From: an uncultured Anaerovibrio sp.
GTDB taxonomy: Bacteria; Bacillota; Negativicutes; Selenomonadales; Selenomonadaceae
Direction of reading: 5' to 3'
Assembly (NCBI GenBank): GCA_934196075.1
Contig: CAKPVW010000025.1
Span: 1-28,932, forward strand
DNA length: 28,932 nucleotides
The position numbers and the translations under genes are program-made. This document shows, in pieces, positions 16,849 to 24,706 of this stretch. Positions within the stretch are counted from its first letter, which is position 1; each line of letters starts with the position of its first letter. The notes under the pieces are model-generated. The model made no database searches. It saw nothing but the letters and a program-made list of their open reading frames with translations, and was not told where the DNA came from.

Positions 16849-17808
16849 ATGGTAAATCCTGAGAGATTGTTTAGCAGGGAGGCATTGGACAAGATGCGTT
16901 CCCCTGAGAAACTAGATACCCTGCTCCATGTGACAAATCCCATCGGTTGGATAGGCCTGTCTGCTATCATGCTGCTTCTGGCAGGCGTTGTGCTTTGGTC
17001 TATTATGGGCTCCTTTACAGTCAAGGCTGATGGCTACGGCCTGATTATGGATGCCGGCGGTCTCAGGAAGGTGACCGTGATTACTACAGGCCAGGTAAAT
17101 AAGCTGTATATCAGCAAGGGGGCACGGGTGAAGAAGAATCAGCAGCTGGCCCAGATAGACCAGGTGAACATGACTATGGATACCATCGCTGTCAGAAATA
17201 GCATTGACCTGGGGGACAATCGCAGCGATGTGGCGCAGCGAGTAAATGCCCATGATGCCAAGCGCATGGCGGAGGCGGTCAACGAGCAGATTTACAGCCC
17301 TTATGCAGGTGTTGTCACCGAGCTGCTGGCAGATGAGGGCACCATTGTCAGGGCAGGTGATGAGATCTGCACTATCCGCCTGGATGAAGACCGCAGTGAC
17401 CTGACCGGCATTATGTATGTATCAGTAGACAAGGGCAAGAGGCTGGAGCCGGGCATGAGCATCCAGCTGGCACCTAACGGGGCTGATACTAGCCAGACAG
17501 GCAGCCTGCTGGGGGTAGTGCGTTCTGTGTCGGACTATCCTGTAGACCAGGCATCCATGGTGCGCAATCTTGGCAATGCACAGCTGGCCCAGACTATTTT
17601 GCAGCAGGTGCAGAATTCCGTGGTGGAGGTGCGGTTTGACCTGGTAAAAAATGAAAATGATGCGTCGGGGTATCTCTGGACATCTATTGTAGGGGAGCAC
17701 AAGCCCGTGACGGCAGGTACCTATGTGACAGGCAGCGTGATTATTGACCGCAAGGCTCCCATTGAGAAAGTATTCTACAAGGCCAGCCAGTGGCTGAGGA
17801 ACAGGTGA
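16849..17808 (+). CDS. NHLP/NHLM-type bacteriocin export adaptor (HlyD-like)
   Basis: The 319-residue protein has the pattern of NHLM-system HlyD-like secretion proteins: a short N-terminal segment (LFSREALDKMRSPEKLDTLL), one membrane anchor (about residues 37-60), then a lipoyl-like domain (VTVITTGQVNKLYISKGARV and YSPYAGVVTELLADEGTIV). It has almost no coiled-coil hairpin between the two halves, unlike the preceding adaptor. It would sit in the inner membrane with its bulk in the periplasm, coupled to the two ABC proteins. A GGGGAGG lies just upstream of the ATG. Its stop codon overlaps the start of the next gene by one base, indicating translational coupling. Confidence 0.85.
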   Translation: MVNPERLFSREALDKMRSPEKLDTLLHVTNPIGWIGLSAIMLLLAGVVLWSIMGSFTVKADGYGLIMDAGGLRKVTVITTGQVNKLYISKGARVKKNQQLAQIDQVNMTMDTIAVRNSIDLGDNRSDVAQRVNAHDAKRMAEAVNEQIYSPYAGVVTELLADEGTIVRAGDEICTIRLDEDRSDLTGIMYVSVDKGKRLEPGMSIQLAPNGADTSQTGSLLGVVRSVSDYPVDQASMVRNLGNAQLAQTILQQVQNSVVEVRFDLVKNENDASGYLWTSIVGEHKPVTAGTYVTGSVIIDRKAPIEKVFYKASQWLRNR

Positions 17809-20063
17809 TGGCCATGAAGGTGAATTTTGATTTTTGGCAGGATATGAAGGCTTCCTTGTCTGAAAGGCTGGCAGGGGACAAGGGGAGCCGTGTCAAGGTG
17901 CCGGTTATCTTGCAGATGGAGGCTACCGAGTGCGGTGCTGCTTCCCTGGCCATGGTGCTGGCACATTATGGCATGTGGATTCCCCTGGAAAAGCTCCGGC
18001 AGGAATGTGGCGTGAACCGTGATGGCTCAAAGGCAAGCAATGTGCTGAAGGCAGCCAGGAGGCTGGGCTGTGAGACGGCAGGCTATCGCATGATGGCAGA
18101 CCAGCTTCGGGAGGAAAAATATCCCCTGATTATCCACTGGGAGTTCAATCATTTTGTGGTGCTGGAGGGCATCAAGGGGGACAGGGTGTACCTGAATGAC
18201 CCTGCTGTAGGCAGGCGCACTGTGAGCTGGACTGATTTTAAGGGCTCCTATACGGGTATTGCCATGGAAATACGCCCAGGGGAGAATTTCCAGCCCATGG
18301 GACACCGCTACAACGTGCTGAAGGATGTGGGCAGCAAGCTTTGGCAGGACAAGTGGGCGGTGCTCTTTGTGCTGCTGATCGGGCTGGGGGTGCTGGTTTT
18401 CCAGCTGGCATCTCCTGTCATGAGCCAGATTTTTCTGGATGATATCCTGACCGGCAAGCATCCTGACTGGATGGTAAATCTCATGCTGGCCATGACCTTG
18501 TCCTTTGTACTGAGCGGCATGCTTTCCTTTATGCGCAGCTGGTGCCTGACCAGGTGGCAGGAGAAGATTACCCTGGCGGATTCCAGCAGTTTTTTCTGGC
18601 ATCTTCTGAAGCTGCCCATGGATTTTTTTCAGCAGCGTTTTGCCGGGGAGATTGCTTCCCGTGCCAGCTTCACGGAGTCTATTGCAGCTGTTTTGAGCGG
18701 CTCGGCGGCTACCTGCCTGCTGGATTTCTTTACGGCACTATTTTTCCTGTTTTTGCTGTACGAATACAGTCCCAGCCTGACAGTGATCGGTGTCAGCTTC
18801 AGCCTGGTGGATTTGGGCGTTTTCTTCTATCTCAGGCGGCGCATGACGGATTTGTCCATGCGGGTGCAGCAGGAGTCAGGCAAGGCCTATGGCAACTCCA
18901 TGAACGGCTTGCAGATGATTGAGACCATCAAGGCAAACGGCAACGAGGCGGATTTTTTTGGCAAGGTGGCAGGCTACCATGCCAAGGTGCTGGCAAGCTC
19001 CCAGGAGATTGCCCTTTTGAGCCAGAGTGTCAATATGATTCCCATGCTGATGAGCGGACTGAATAGTGCCCTTATCATGACCATCGGCGGCTTTTCCATT
19101 ATGGAAGGGGTGATGACAGCCGGTATATTCATGGCATTTCAAAGCTTGATGGGCAATTTCCAGACTCCTTTTAACAATCTGGTGGGGCTGGGACAGGAGC
19201 TGCAGTCTACGGAAATGCAGATGCAGAGGCTGAACGATGTGCGAAAATACGAGATTGACAGGCTGAATTATCAGGAGGAGGAGCCTGACTGTCCGTTCAA
19301 GGTATTGAAGGGCAGGTTGGAGCTGAAGGATATTTCTTTCGGATACAGCCGTCTGGCGGCACCTCTTTTGCAGAATATGAGCCTGACTATAGAGCCTGGG
19401 CGGTGGGTGGCACTGGTGGGCACTTCCGGCAGCGGCAAGTCTACCCTGGGCAGGGTGGTGACAGGCCTCTATGAGCAGTGGGAGGGGAAAATCCTCTTTG
19501 ATGGCATGGAGCGGGAAAGGATTCCCCGCAGGGTGATTGTGAATTCGGTGTCTTCTGTGGACCAGGAGATTTTCCTGATGAGCGGCACGGTGCGCGATAA
19601 TATCAGCATGTTTGATGCTGCCATCAGCCGGGATGATGTGATCCGGGCGGCAAGGGATGCCTGCATCCATCAGGATATAGTGCAGCTGAATGGCAGCTAT
19701 GAGGCACATGTGGATGAGGGAGGCAGGAATTTCAGCGGCGGCCAGCGGCAGCGGCTGGAGATTGCCAGGGCCTTGGCAGGCAATCCAAGCTTCCTGGTGC
19801 TGGATGAGGCAACCAGTGCCCTGGACCCCCTGACTGAGGCGGAAATCATGCAGAATATCCGCCGCCGGGGCTGCTCCTGTCTGGTGATTGCCCATCGTCT
19901 CAGCACTATCCGGGATTGTGATGAGATTATTGTGCTGGAGCAGGGAAAGATTGTGGAGCGCGGCACTCATGAGGAATTATTTGGGCAGCAGGGAGCTTAT
20001 TACAACCTGATTATGGAGCAGCAGAGGGTGGCAGAAAATGAGCATTCAGTGGGAGGTGAGTAA
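17808..20063 (+). CDS. NHLP/NHLM-type ABC exporter with C39 leader peptidase
   Basis: The protein has about 751 residues. An N-terminal C39 cysteine peptidase (about 28-150) carries oxyanion Gln36, catalytic Cys42 (MEATECGAASLAM), His115 (HWEFNHFVVLEG) and Asp131 (LNDPAVG). A six-helix ABC membrane domain (about 170-470) follows, then an ATPase with Walker A GTSGSGKST (538-546), signature FSGGQRQR (642-649) and Walker B LVLDEAT (663-669). It should cut leaders after Gly-Gly or Gly-Ala-like sites and export the core peptide. The ATG at 17808 overlaps the previous stop (TGATG). An in-frame GTG exists at 17790 but lies inside the upstream gene. All key residues are present, so it appears active. 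Confidence 0.93.
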   Translation: MAMKVNFDFWQDMKASLSERLAGDKGSRVKVPVILQMEATECGAASLAMVLAHYGMWIPLEKLRQECGVNRDGSKASNVLKAARRLGCETAGYRMMADQLREEKYPLIIHWEFNHFVVLEGIKGDRVYLNDPAVGRRTVSWTDFKGSYTGIAMEIRPGENFQPMGHRYNVLKDVGSKLWQDKWAVLFVLLIGLGVLVFQLASPVMSQIFLDDILTGKHPDWMVNLMLAMTLSFVLSGMLSFMRSWCLTRWQEKITLADSSSFFWHLLKLPMDFFQQRFAGEIASRASFTESIAAVLSGSAATCLLDFFTALFFLFLLYEYSPSLTVIGVSFSLVDLGVFFYLRRRMTDLSMRVQQESGKAYGNSMNGLQMIETIKANGNEADFFGKVAGYHAKVLASSQEIALLSQSVNMIPMLMSGLNSALIMTIGGFSIMEGVMTAGIFMAFQSLMGNFQTPFNNLVGLGQELQSTEMQMQRLNDVRKYEIDRLNYQEEEPDCPFKVLKGRLELKDISFGYSRLAAPLLQNMSLTIEPGRWVALVGTSGSGKSTLGRVVTGLYEQWEGKILFDGMERERIPRRVIVNSVSSVDQEIFLMSGTVRDNISMFDAAISRDDVIRAARDACIHQDIVQLNGSYEAHVDEGGRNFSGGQRQRLEIARALAGNPSFLVLDEATSALDPLTEAEIMQNIRRRGCSCLVIAHRLSTIRDCDEIIVLEQGKIVERGTHEELFGQQGAYYNLIMEQQRVAENEHSVGGE

Positions 20064-22757
20064 ATGCCGGGCATGGAAGTTGGACTTAGTATTTATCCAG
20101 GTGAACGCATGGGGCTGTCAGGGCAGTTTGAGCTGATGCGTGTGCAGTCGGGCTTTTGCGAGCTTTACGCAGAGGATGCCAGGACCAGCAGGCAGCTGTT
20201 TTTGATGGAGCTGCGCGCCGGGGAGCCTGTTTTTCTCATCAATGATGACAGGATAAGCATATATGTGTATGCTGTGGAGGAAAGCAGCTTGTGCCCTGCC
20301 AATCCTACTGATTATAACGAGCAGGAACTTGGACATTTGCTCAGTCATTGGTATAGAAAGTTGTTCGACATTTCCTTTATCAGCCGGGAGGCATTGAAAA
20401 GCCGGGAAGCTCTTGCCTACTGGGAGGGTATGCAGGAAAAGATATCCTCTATGAAATATGAGGAGCTGCTGCGTCTGTGGCAGGACCGGCAGAAGGTGCT
20501 GGCTGGCAGGCTGCGCAGGCATTTTGATCTGTTGCAGCAGTCCAAGGAAGCCAGGCTTGATAAGACGGCGGATTACAGGCAGCAGCTGGTGGATGTGTCT
20601 ATTAACAATCTTCTGCAAAAGGAGGTTGTGGAGCGCAAGGAGGAAGAAGAAAAGCAGCAGGAGCGTGCAGCTTTTGTTATTCGCATGGTGGCAAAGGCGT
20701 TGGGGATGCCCCTGGAAAATATTCATATCAGCCCTGAGCTGGCTGGCAAGCTGGATCAGCTGGGGCTGATAAAGAGGCTTATGCAGAAGGGCAATATGAC
20801 CATGCGTCTGGTGAGCCTGTCAGATGACTGGTACAAAAAGGATTGCGGCGTGCTGCTTGGCTATGCGGGAGAGGCAAAGGAGCTGGCGGCACTGGTGCCG
20901 GAGAGTGAAAGCTCCTACAAGATGTATACTTATGACCACCCGGAGGGGGTGCCGGTAGACAGCAGTTTGGCGGCTTCTATAGATGGTGACGGTTTTCAGT
21001 GCTATGCCGGGTTTCCGGCCAGAAGGCTGAAGGTCAGGGATTTGCTGATATTCATGTTCAGGCACTGCTGGAAGCGCGACTATCAGGCGATTATCCTGTG
21101 CAGCCTGGTGGCTGGCATTATTCCGCTGGTTTCCCCTATTATTACGGAGACTGTCTTTAGCGATATTATTCCCATCCGGGACCATGTGGGACTGGCGGCA
21201 GTTACCCAGATTATGCTGATTACGGGCTTTACTACGTCAGCTCTTTCCCTGGTGCGTTCTATTGCGGTGCTGCGTATTACCAATCATCTGGACATGGCAG
21301 TGGAGGCGGCACTCTGGGGAAGGCTTTTGCAGCTGCCGGCAAAATTTTTCCGGCGGTTTGAAACAGGCGAGCTTTTGCAGCGCATGAATGGTATTGAGGC
21401 AATCAAATCCATGGCTACAGGGCAGTTTGTGGGGCAGATTTTCAACTTTGTCTTTTCCTTTTGGAGCATAGGGCTGATGCTGTGGTATAGCTGGAAGCTT
21501 ACCCTGGAGGCACTGGCAGTCTGGGCTGTTTATTTGGTGGTGGTGGCATTTATCTATCGCCGTCTGATTAATTTTCAGAGGGAAATGCTGCAGGCGTCCA
21601 ATCAGACAGCAGGGCTTTTGCAGCAGATTTTTACCGGGCTGGCAAAGTTCCGGGTGCATGGTGCAGAAGCGCAGGCCTTTTATCTCTGGTCAAAGGTATT
21701 TGGCGTGGAATGGAAATGGAAGATGAAGCTCCGCTGGCAGGGCAATTATAACGGCATTATCGGGGCGGTGCAGCCCTTTATCCTGAATATGCTTTTATAC
21801 TATACTGCCATGTACGGCATGCAGGAAACCACTGCTGCAGGGCAGGTGGTGCAGCATATCAGCTATCCTCAGTTCCTGGCTTTTCAGGCGGCATTTTCTT
21901 CCTTTAATGGTACGGTTGTGGGTATAGTGCCGCTGGTGGCGCAGTTCTTCACCATCAAGCCTCATGTGGACAACCTGCGGCCTATCCTGGAGGAGGTGCC
22001 GGAGGTGACGGAGGACAAGCTGGATGCGGATGTGCTGACTGGGGCGGTCAGGATTGAGCATCTTACTTTCAGCTATGGTGATGATATGCCTGATGTGCTG
22101 AAGGATATCAGCCTGGATATCCGTGCCGGGGAAAATGTGGCTATCGTGGGCAAGTCAGGCTGCGGCAAATCAACTTTGCTGAGATTGCTGCTGGGCATGG
22201 AAACGCCCAAGCGCGGTGTAATATACTATGATTATCAGGATATGCAGGAGCTGAATCTGGCTTCTGTACGCTGCCAGCTGGGGGTAGTGCTGCAGAATGG
22301 CCAGCTGATGACGGGGGATATATATACAAATATAGTAGGAACCTCGCCACTGACTATGGAGGATGCCTGGGAAGCGGCGGAGCTGACCGGGATTGCTGAT
22401 GATATCCGCGCCATGCCTATGGGCATGCATACTGTTATCAGCGAGGGTAGCGGCAATATTTCCGGCGGCCAGCGGCAGCGCATCCTGATTGCCAGGGCTA
22501 TTGCCGGGCGGCCCGCTATCATCATGCTGGATGAGGCTACCAGTGCCCTGGACAACAGGACTCAGGCGATTGTGACAGAAAGCTTGAACCGCATGAAGGC
22601 TACCAGGATTGTGATTGCCCACAGGCTCAGCACCATCAGGGAAGCGGAGCGGATTGTGGTGATTGATGATGGCAGGGTGGCAGAGCAGGGCAGTTTTGAT
22701 GAACTGATGGCGATGGATGGCATGTTTGCGCAGCTGGCGAAGCGCCAGATGGCATAG
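20064..22757 (+). CDS. NHLP/NHLM-type second ABC exporter (permease-ATPase)
   Basis: The 897-residue protein has a long soluble N-terminal part (about 1-320) that includes a charged, coiled-coil-prone stretch (about 130-210), lacks the C39 catalytic residues, and precedes an ABC membrane domain (about 335-610). The ATPase has Walker A GKSGCGKST (696-704), signature ISGGQRQR (799-806) and Walker B IIMLDEAT with Asp823/Glu824. This architecture matches the second ABC subunit of NHLM bacteriocin exporters. It probably forms a heterodimer or cooperates with the upstream C39-ABC. The start follows GGGAGGTGAG, directly after the previous stop codon, so the two are translationally linked. Confidence 0.9.
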   Translation: MPGMEVGLSIYPGERMGLSGQFELMRVQSGFCELYAEDARTSRQLFLMELRAGEPVFLINDDRISIYVYAVEESSLCPANPTDYNEQELGHLLSHWYRKLFDISFISREALKSREALAYWEGMQEKISSMKYEELLRLWQDRQKVLAGRLRRHFDLLQQSKEARLDKTADYRQQLVDVSINNLLQKEVVERKEEEEKQQERAAFVIRMVAKALGMPLENIHISPELAGKLDQLGLIKRLMQKGNMTMRLVSLSDDWYKKDCGVLLGYAGEAKELAALVPESESSYKMYTYDHPEGVPVDSSLAASIDGDGFQCYAGFPARRLKVRDLLIFMFRHCWKRDYQAIILCSLVAGIIPLVSPIITETVFSDIIPIRDHVGLAAVTQIMLITGFTTSALSLVRSIAVLRITNHLDMAVEAALWGRLLQLPAKFFRRFETGELLQRMNGIEAIKSMATGQFVGQIFNFVFSFWSIGLMLWYSWKLTLEALAVWAVYLVVVAFIYRRLINFQREMLQASNQTAGLLQQIFTGLAKFRVHGAEAQAFYLWSKVFGVEWKWKMKLRWQGNYNGIIGAVQPFILNMLLYYTAMYGMQETTAAGQVVQHISYPQFLAFQAAFSSFNGTVVGIVPLVAQFFTIKPHVDNLRPILEEVPEVTEDKLDADVLTGAVRIEHLTFSYGDDMPDVLKDISLDIRAGENVAIVGKSGCGKSTLLRLLLGMETPKRGVIYYDYQDMQELNLASVRCQLGVVLQNGQLMTGDIYTNIVGTSPLTMEDAWEAAELTGIADDIRAMPMGMHTVISEGSGNISGGQRQRILIARAIAGRPAIIMLDEATSALDNRTQAIVTESLNRMKATRIVIAHRLSTIREAERIVVIDDGRVAEQGSFDELMAMDGMFAQLAKRQMA

Positions 22758-22768
22758 GAGGAGTTTAT

Positions 22769-23353
22769 ATGCTGGCTATGCAGGAGAGCGTTGCAGAGCG
22801 CAGGAGTGGTTATTATAATGAGCTGGCAGAGCGGGCAAGATACGATAAGGAAGCCTTTAGCGAGCTGTATGATTATTTTTTTCCGCGGGTTTATAATTTT
22901 ATTTTTGCCAAGGTAAAAAATACGGAGCAGGCGGATGATATTATCAGCATTACCTTTGAAAAGGTATTTGTGAAGCTGGGGGATTATGACAACGGCAAGG
23001 GAGCTTTTTCCACCTGGATTTTCCGTATTGCCCTCAATGAGATGAACAGCCTGTTCAGGAAAAACAAGAAGCTGAATGAGGCTGCATGGGAGGAGTTTTT
23101 TGAGCCGGCTGATGGCAGGAAAACGCCGGAGCAGCAGGTTTTGTCGGATGAAGGCGACAGCCAGCTGCTGCTGGCCCTGGAAAAGCTCAGTGACAGGGAG
23201 CGGCGGGTGGTTTCCCTGAAATACCTGACGGGCATCAGCAACAAGGAAATTGCCGAGATGGAGGACATGACCGCTAACAATGTAGGGGTGGTCATGCACC
23301 GGGCGCTGGACAAGCTGAAAGCTATTTTGGAAGGCAGCGGCTACACTATATAA
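22769..23353 (+). CDS. ECF-like sigma-70 family RNA polymerase sigma factor
   Basis: The 194-residue protein has only sigma regions 2 and 4. Region 2 (about 25-100) contains DKEAFSELYDYFFPRVYNFI, QADDIISITFEKVF and FSTWIFRIALNEMNS. Region 4 (about 140-190) contains LSDRERRVVSLKYLTG and the HTH NKEIAEMEDMTANNVGVVMH. Such factors redirect RNA polymerase to a small regulon. No anti-sigma factor is adjacent. The ATG follows AGGAGGAG, 11 bp after the second ABC gene, so it is the last gene of the export operon. It probably controls the precursor genes on both sides of the operon, an inference supported by the shared TGTAAT-N18-TATAAA motif. Confidence 0.9.
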   Translation: MLAMQESVAERRSGYYNELAERARYDKEAFSELYDYFFPRVYNFIFAKVKNTEQADDIISITFEKVFVKLGDYDNGKGAFSTWIFRIALNEMNSLFRKNKKLNEAAWEEFFEPADGRKTPEQQVLSDEGDSQLLLALEKLSDRERRVVSLKYLTGISNKEIAEMEDMTANNVGVVMHRALDKLKAILEGSGYTI

Positions 23354-23380
23354 AAAATCTGGAAATTTTTTGAGATTTTT

Positions 23381-23410
23381 TGTAATGCTTTTCGTTTCTG
23401 CGCATATAAA
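23381..23410 (+). promoter_or_regulatory. Promoter-like motif upstream of precursor peptide 2
   Basis: TGTAAT (23381-23386), 18 bp, TATAAA (23405-23410), with GCG nearby. It matches the motif before precursor 1 in boxes and spacing, and lies 70 bp before the precursor 2 start. Confidence 0.45.
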
Positions 23411-23480
23411 GGACAGAAACAAGGTTGTGAAAACCATATCAGAAAAGCAGATAAAGCAGAATAGTCGAAAGGAAGCGATT

Positions 23481-23771
23481 ATGATGAAAGAAGATAAGGT
23501 TATGCTGAATGATGAGGAGATGGATAATGTATCCGGTGGCAAGACTACCCTTACCTGTGAGATTAAGTATAACGAGACTAAAAAGGCGCATTATGTCAAA
23601 GTGCATAAGGTGACTCAGAAAGGATCAAATTTCGCGGATGGAATCTTTTTCTCGGAGGGAACCCTTAGTATCGGCCTGGATAAAATACAGGAGTATTTCA
23701 AGAGGTATCCTGATGCTGAGATTGTGGGAAAGGATGGCAAGCCTTTTTCGATACCTGAAGGTTTAGTTTGA
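23481..23771 (+). CDS. Short-leader double-glycine precursor peptide (exported peptide 2)
   Basis: The 96-residue protein has a 20-residue bacteriocin-type leader, MMKEDKVMLNDEEMDNVSGG, ending in the double-glycine site expected for C39 peptidases. The 76-residue core is hydrophilic with a single cysteine and no clear family. I chose ATG 23481 behind AAAGGAAG; the frame is open upstream to 23370 but that would put extra residues before a canonical leader. It is separated from the sigma gene by a promoter-like motif. A single Cys argues against lanthionine or disulfide rings within one molecule. It could be a bacteriocin, a signal or an accessory secreted protein. Confidence 0.75.
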   Translation: MMKEDKVMLNDEEMDNVSGGKTTLTCEIKYNETKKAHYVKVHKVTQKGSNFADGIFFSEGTLSIGLDKIQEYFKRYPDAEIVGKDGKPFSIPEGLV

Positions 23772-23826
23772 TGAGATTTTGGGGTGGTTCAGGTATTGAG
23801 TCAATTTCTGAGGTGAGGTGGAGAGT

Positions 23827-24009
23827 ATGGAACCGAAGATGGATTTCAGTAAGTTTTCCAAGGTTCAGGCAAGCCTGAAGGAAAGGCTGATGGCAAAGTA
23901 TGATGAAAAGCAGCAGCTGGCTGATGATGAGCTGGACATGGTGGCGGCAGCCTGCCGAGGGTTCAGCAGCCTCGATGATTCTAGTGGCACATGGCAGCAG
24001 CGGAGATGA
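23827..24009 (+). CDS. Small precursor-like peptide with VAAA leader end (exported peptide 3)
   Basis: The 60-residue protein ends its leader in QLADDELDMVAAA, matching the leader ends of the other precursors but with Ala where Gly is usual. Predicted cleavage after Ala42 leaves an 18-residue core, CRGFSSLDDSSGTWQQRR, starting with cysteine. ATG 23827 follows GAGGTGAGGTGGAG; an in-frame GTG at 23818 lies inside that site. It is 55 bp after precursor 2 and probably co-transcribed. The Ala end and the proximity of decayed transposase sequence suggest it may be partly degenerate. The +1 frame stays open further and encodes a two-Cys tail, so an old frameshift is possible. Confidence 0.55.
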   Translation: MEPKMDFSKFSKVQASLKERLMAKYDEKQQLADDELDMVAAACRGFSSLDDSSGTWQQRR

Positions 24010-24096
24010 TTGCCCGTCATCCTTACAGGATGCAGGGGCTGGCTATAATAAATGTGCAAAAAAGTTGTTATTTCTTTTTGGAGATAACAGTCTTTT

Positions 24097-24667
24097 TTGT
24101 TTTCTTTTCACGATTCAAAAAATCGCATGGTCAATGGTCATTGTTTTGTGAGCCTTACAATGTCTGTTCCGGTAATGGAAACTCGAAAAGGCTACCAGCA
24201 ACAAATCCGTTATATTCCCATTTCTATCGGATATGCCATGTGGACTCCTGAAAAATCAAAACTGGAATTTGCAACTAAGTTATTGGGAGAAATTAATTAT
24301 GCCAATGCTAAAAGATAAGCAGGTAATACTTTGCTTTGACAGCTGGTATGCCAAAAAGAAACTGATAGACTGGGCATTATCATATAACAATGTCAATATA
24401 ATCTGTAATGCCAGACATGATACTGTCATGTGGGTAAACATGATAAATATTGCTCATAGTATGACAAAAATACTGCCGTATATAGATAATATGTTTTATG
24501 AATATAGGAATATGAGTGCCCAAGAATTTAGACATAAGTTAAATGAGCTGATAAACAAGGAAATATTTTTTGGCAGTTTGGCTGATTGTGCCCAAACTGC
24601 CAAAAATTCCGATATCATCATGGAGTTCTTGGCAGCTATGGACTGGAATCAGGGGTATGCAGCATAA
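24097..24667 (+). pseudogene. Degenerate DDE-type transposase remnant
   Basis: Two frames are needed. The first (24097-24318) reads FHDSKNRMVNGHCFV...YAMWTPEKSKLE. The second, after a frameshift near 24300, reads DKQVILCFDSWYAKKKLIDW...NIICNARHD and ends GSLADCAQTAKNSDIIMEFLAAM. These resemble the catalytic Asp-containing segments (HDSKN, CFDSWY) of IS4/IS701-like DDE transposases, but the N-terminus is missing and an internal deletion after ARHDTVM is likely. Its stop codon (24665-24667) overlaps the right 18-bp island repeat. The exact IS family is not certain. The stretch 24010-24096 shows nothing identifiable. Confidence 0.75.
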
Positions 24668-24683
24668 AAGTTGTAAAGTGCTG
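24666..24683 (+). repeat. Right 18-bp direct repeat bounding the island
   Basis: AAAAGTTGTAAAGTGCTG, identical to 10591-10608. It starts within the stop codon of the transposase remnant and ends 23 bp before the downstream MFS start, so it is either the right end of the insertion sequence or a duplicated insertion site. Confidence 0.7.
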
Positions 24684-24706
24684 TTCTGTAAGAAAGGTGC
24701 GAGAAT

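Noticed and set aside
18876..19970. 364-codon minus-strand frame inside the C39-ABC gene
   Set aside because: The opposite strand of conserved ABC sequence; His/Gln/Leu-rich low-complexity translation typical of a shadow frame.
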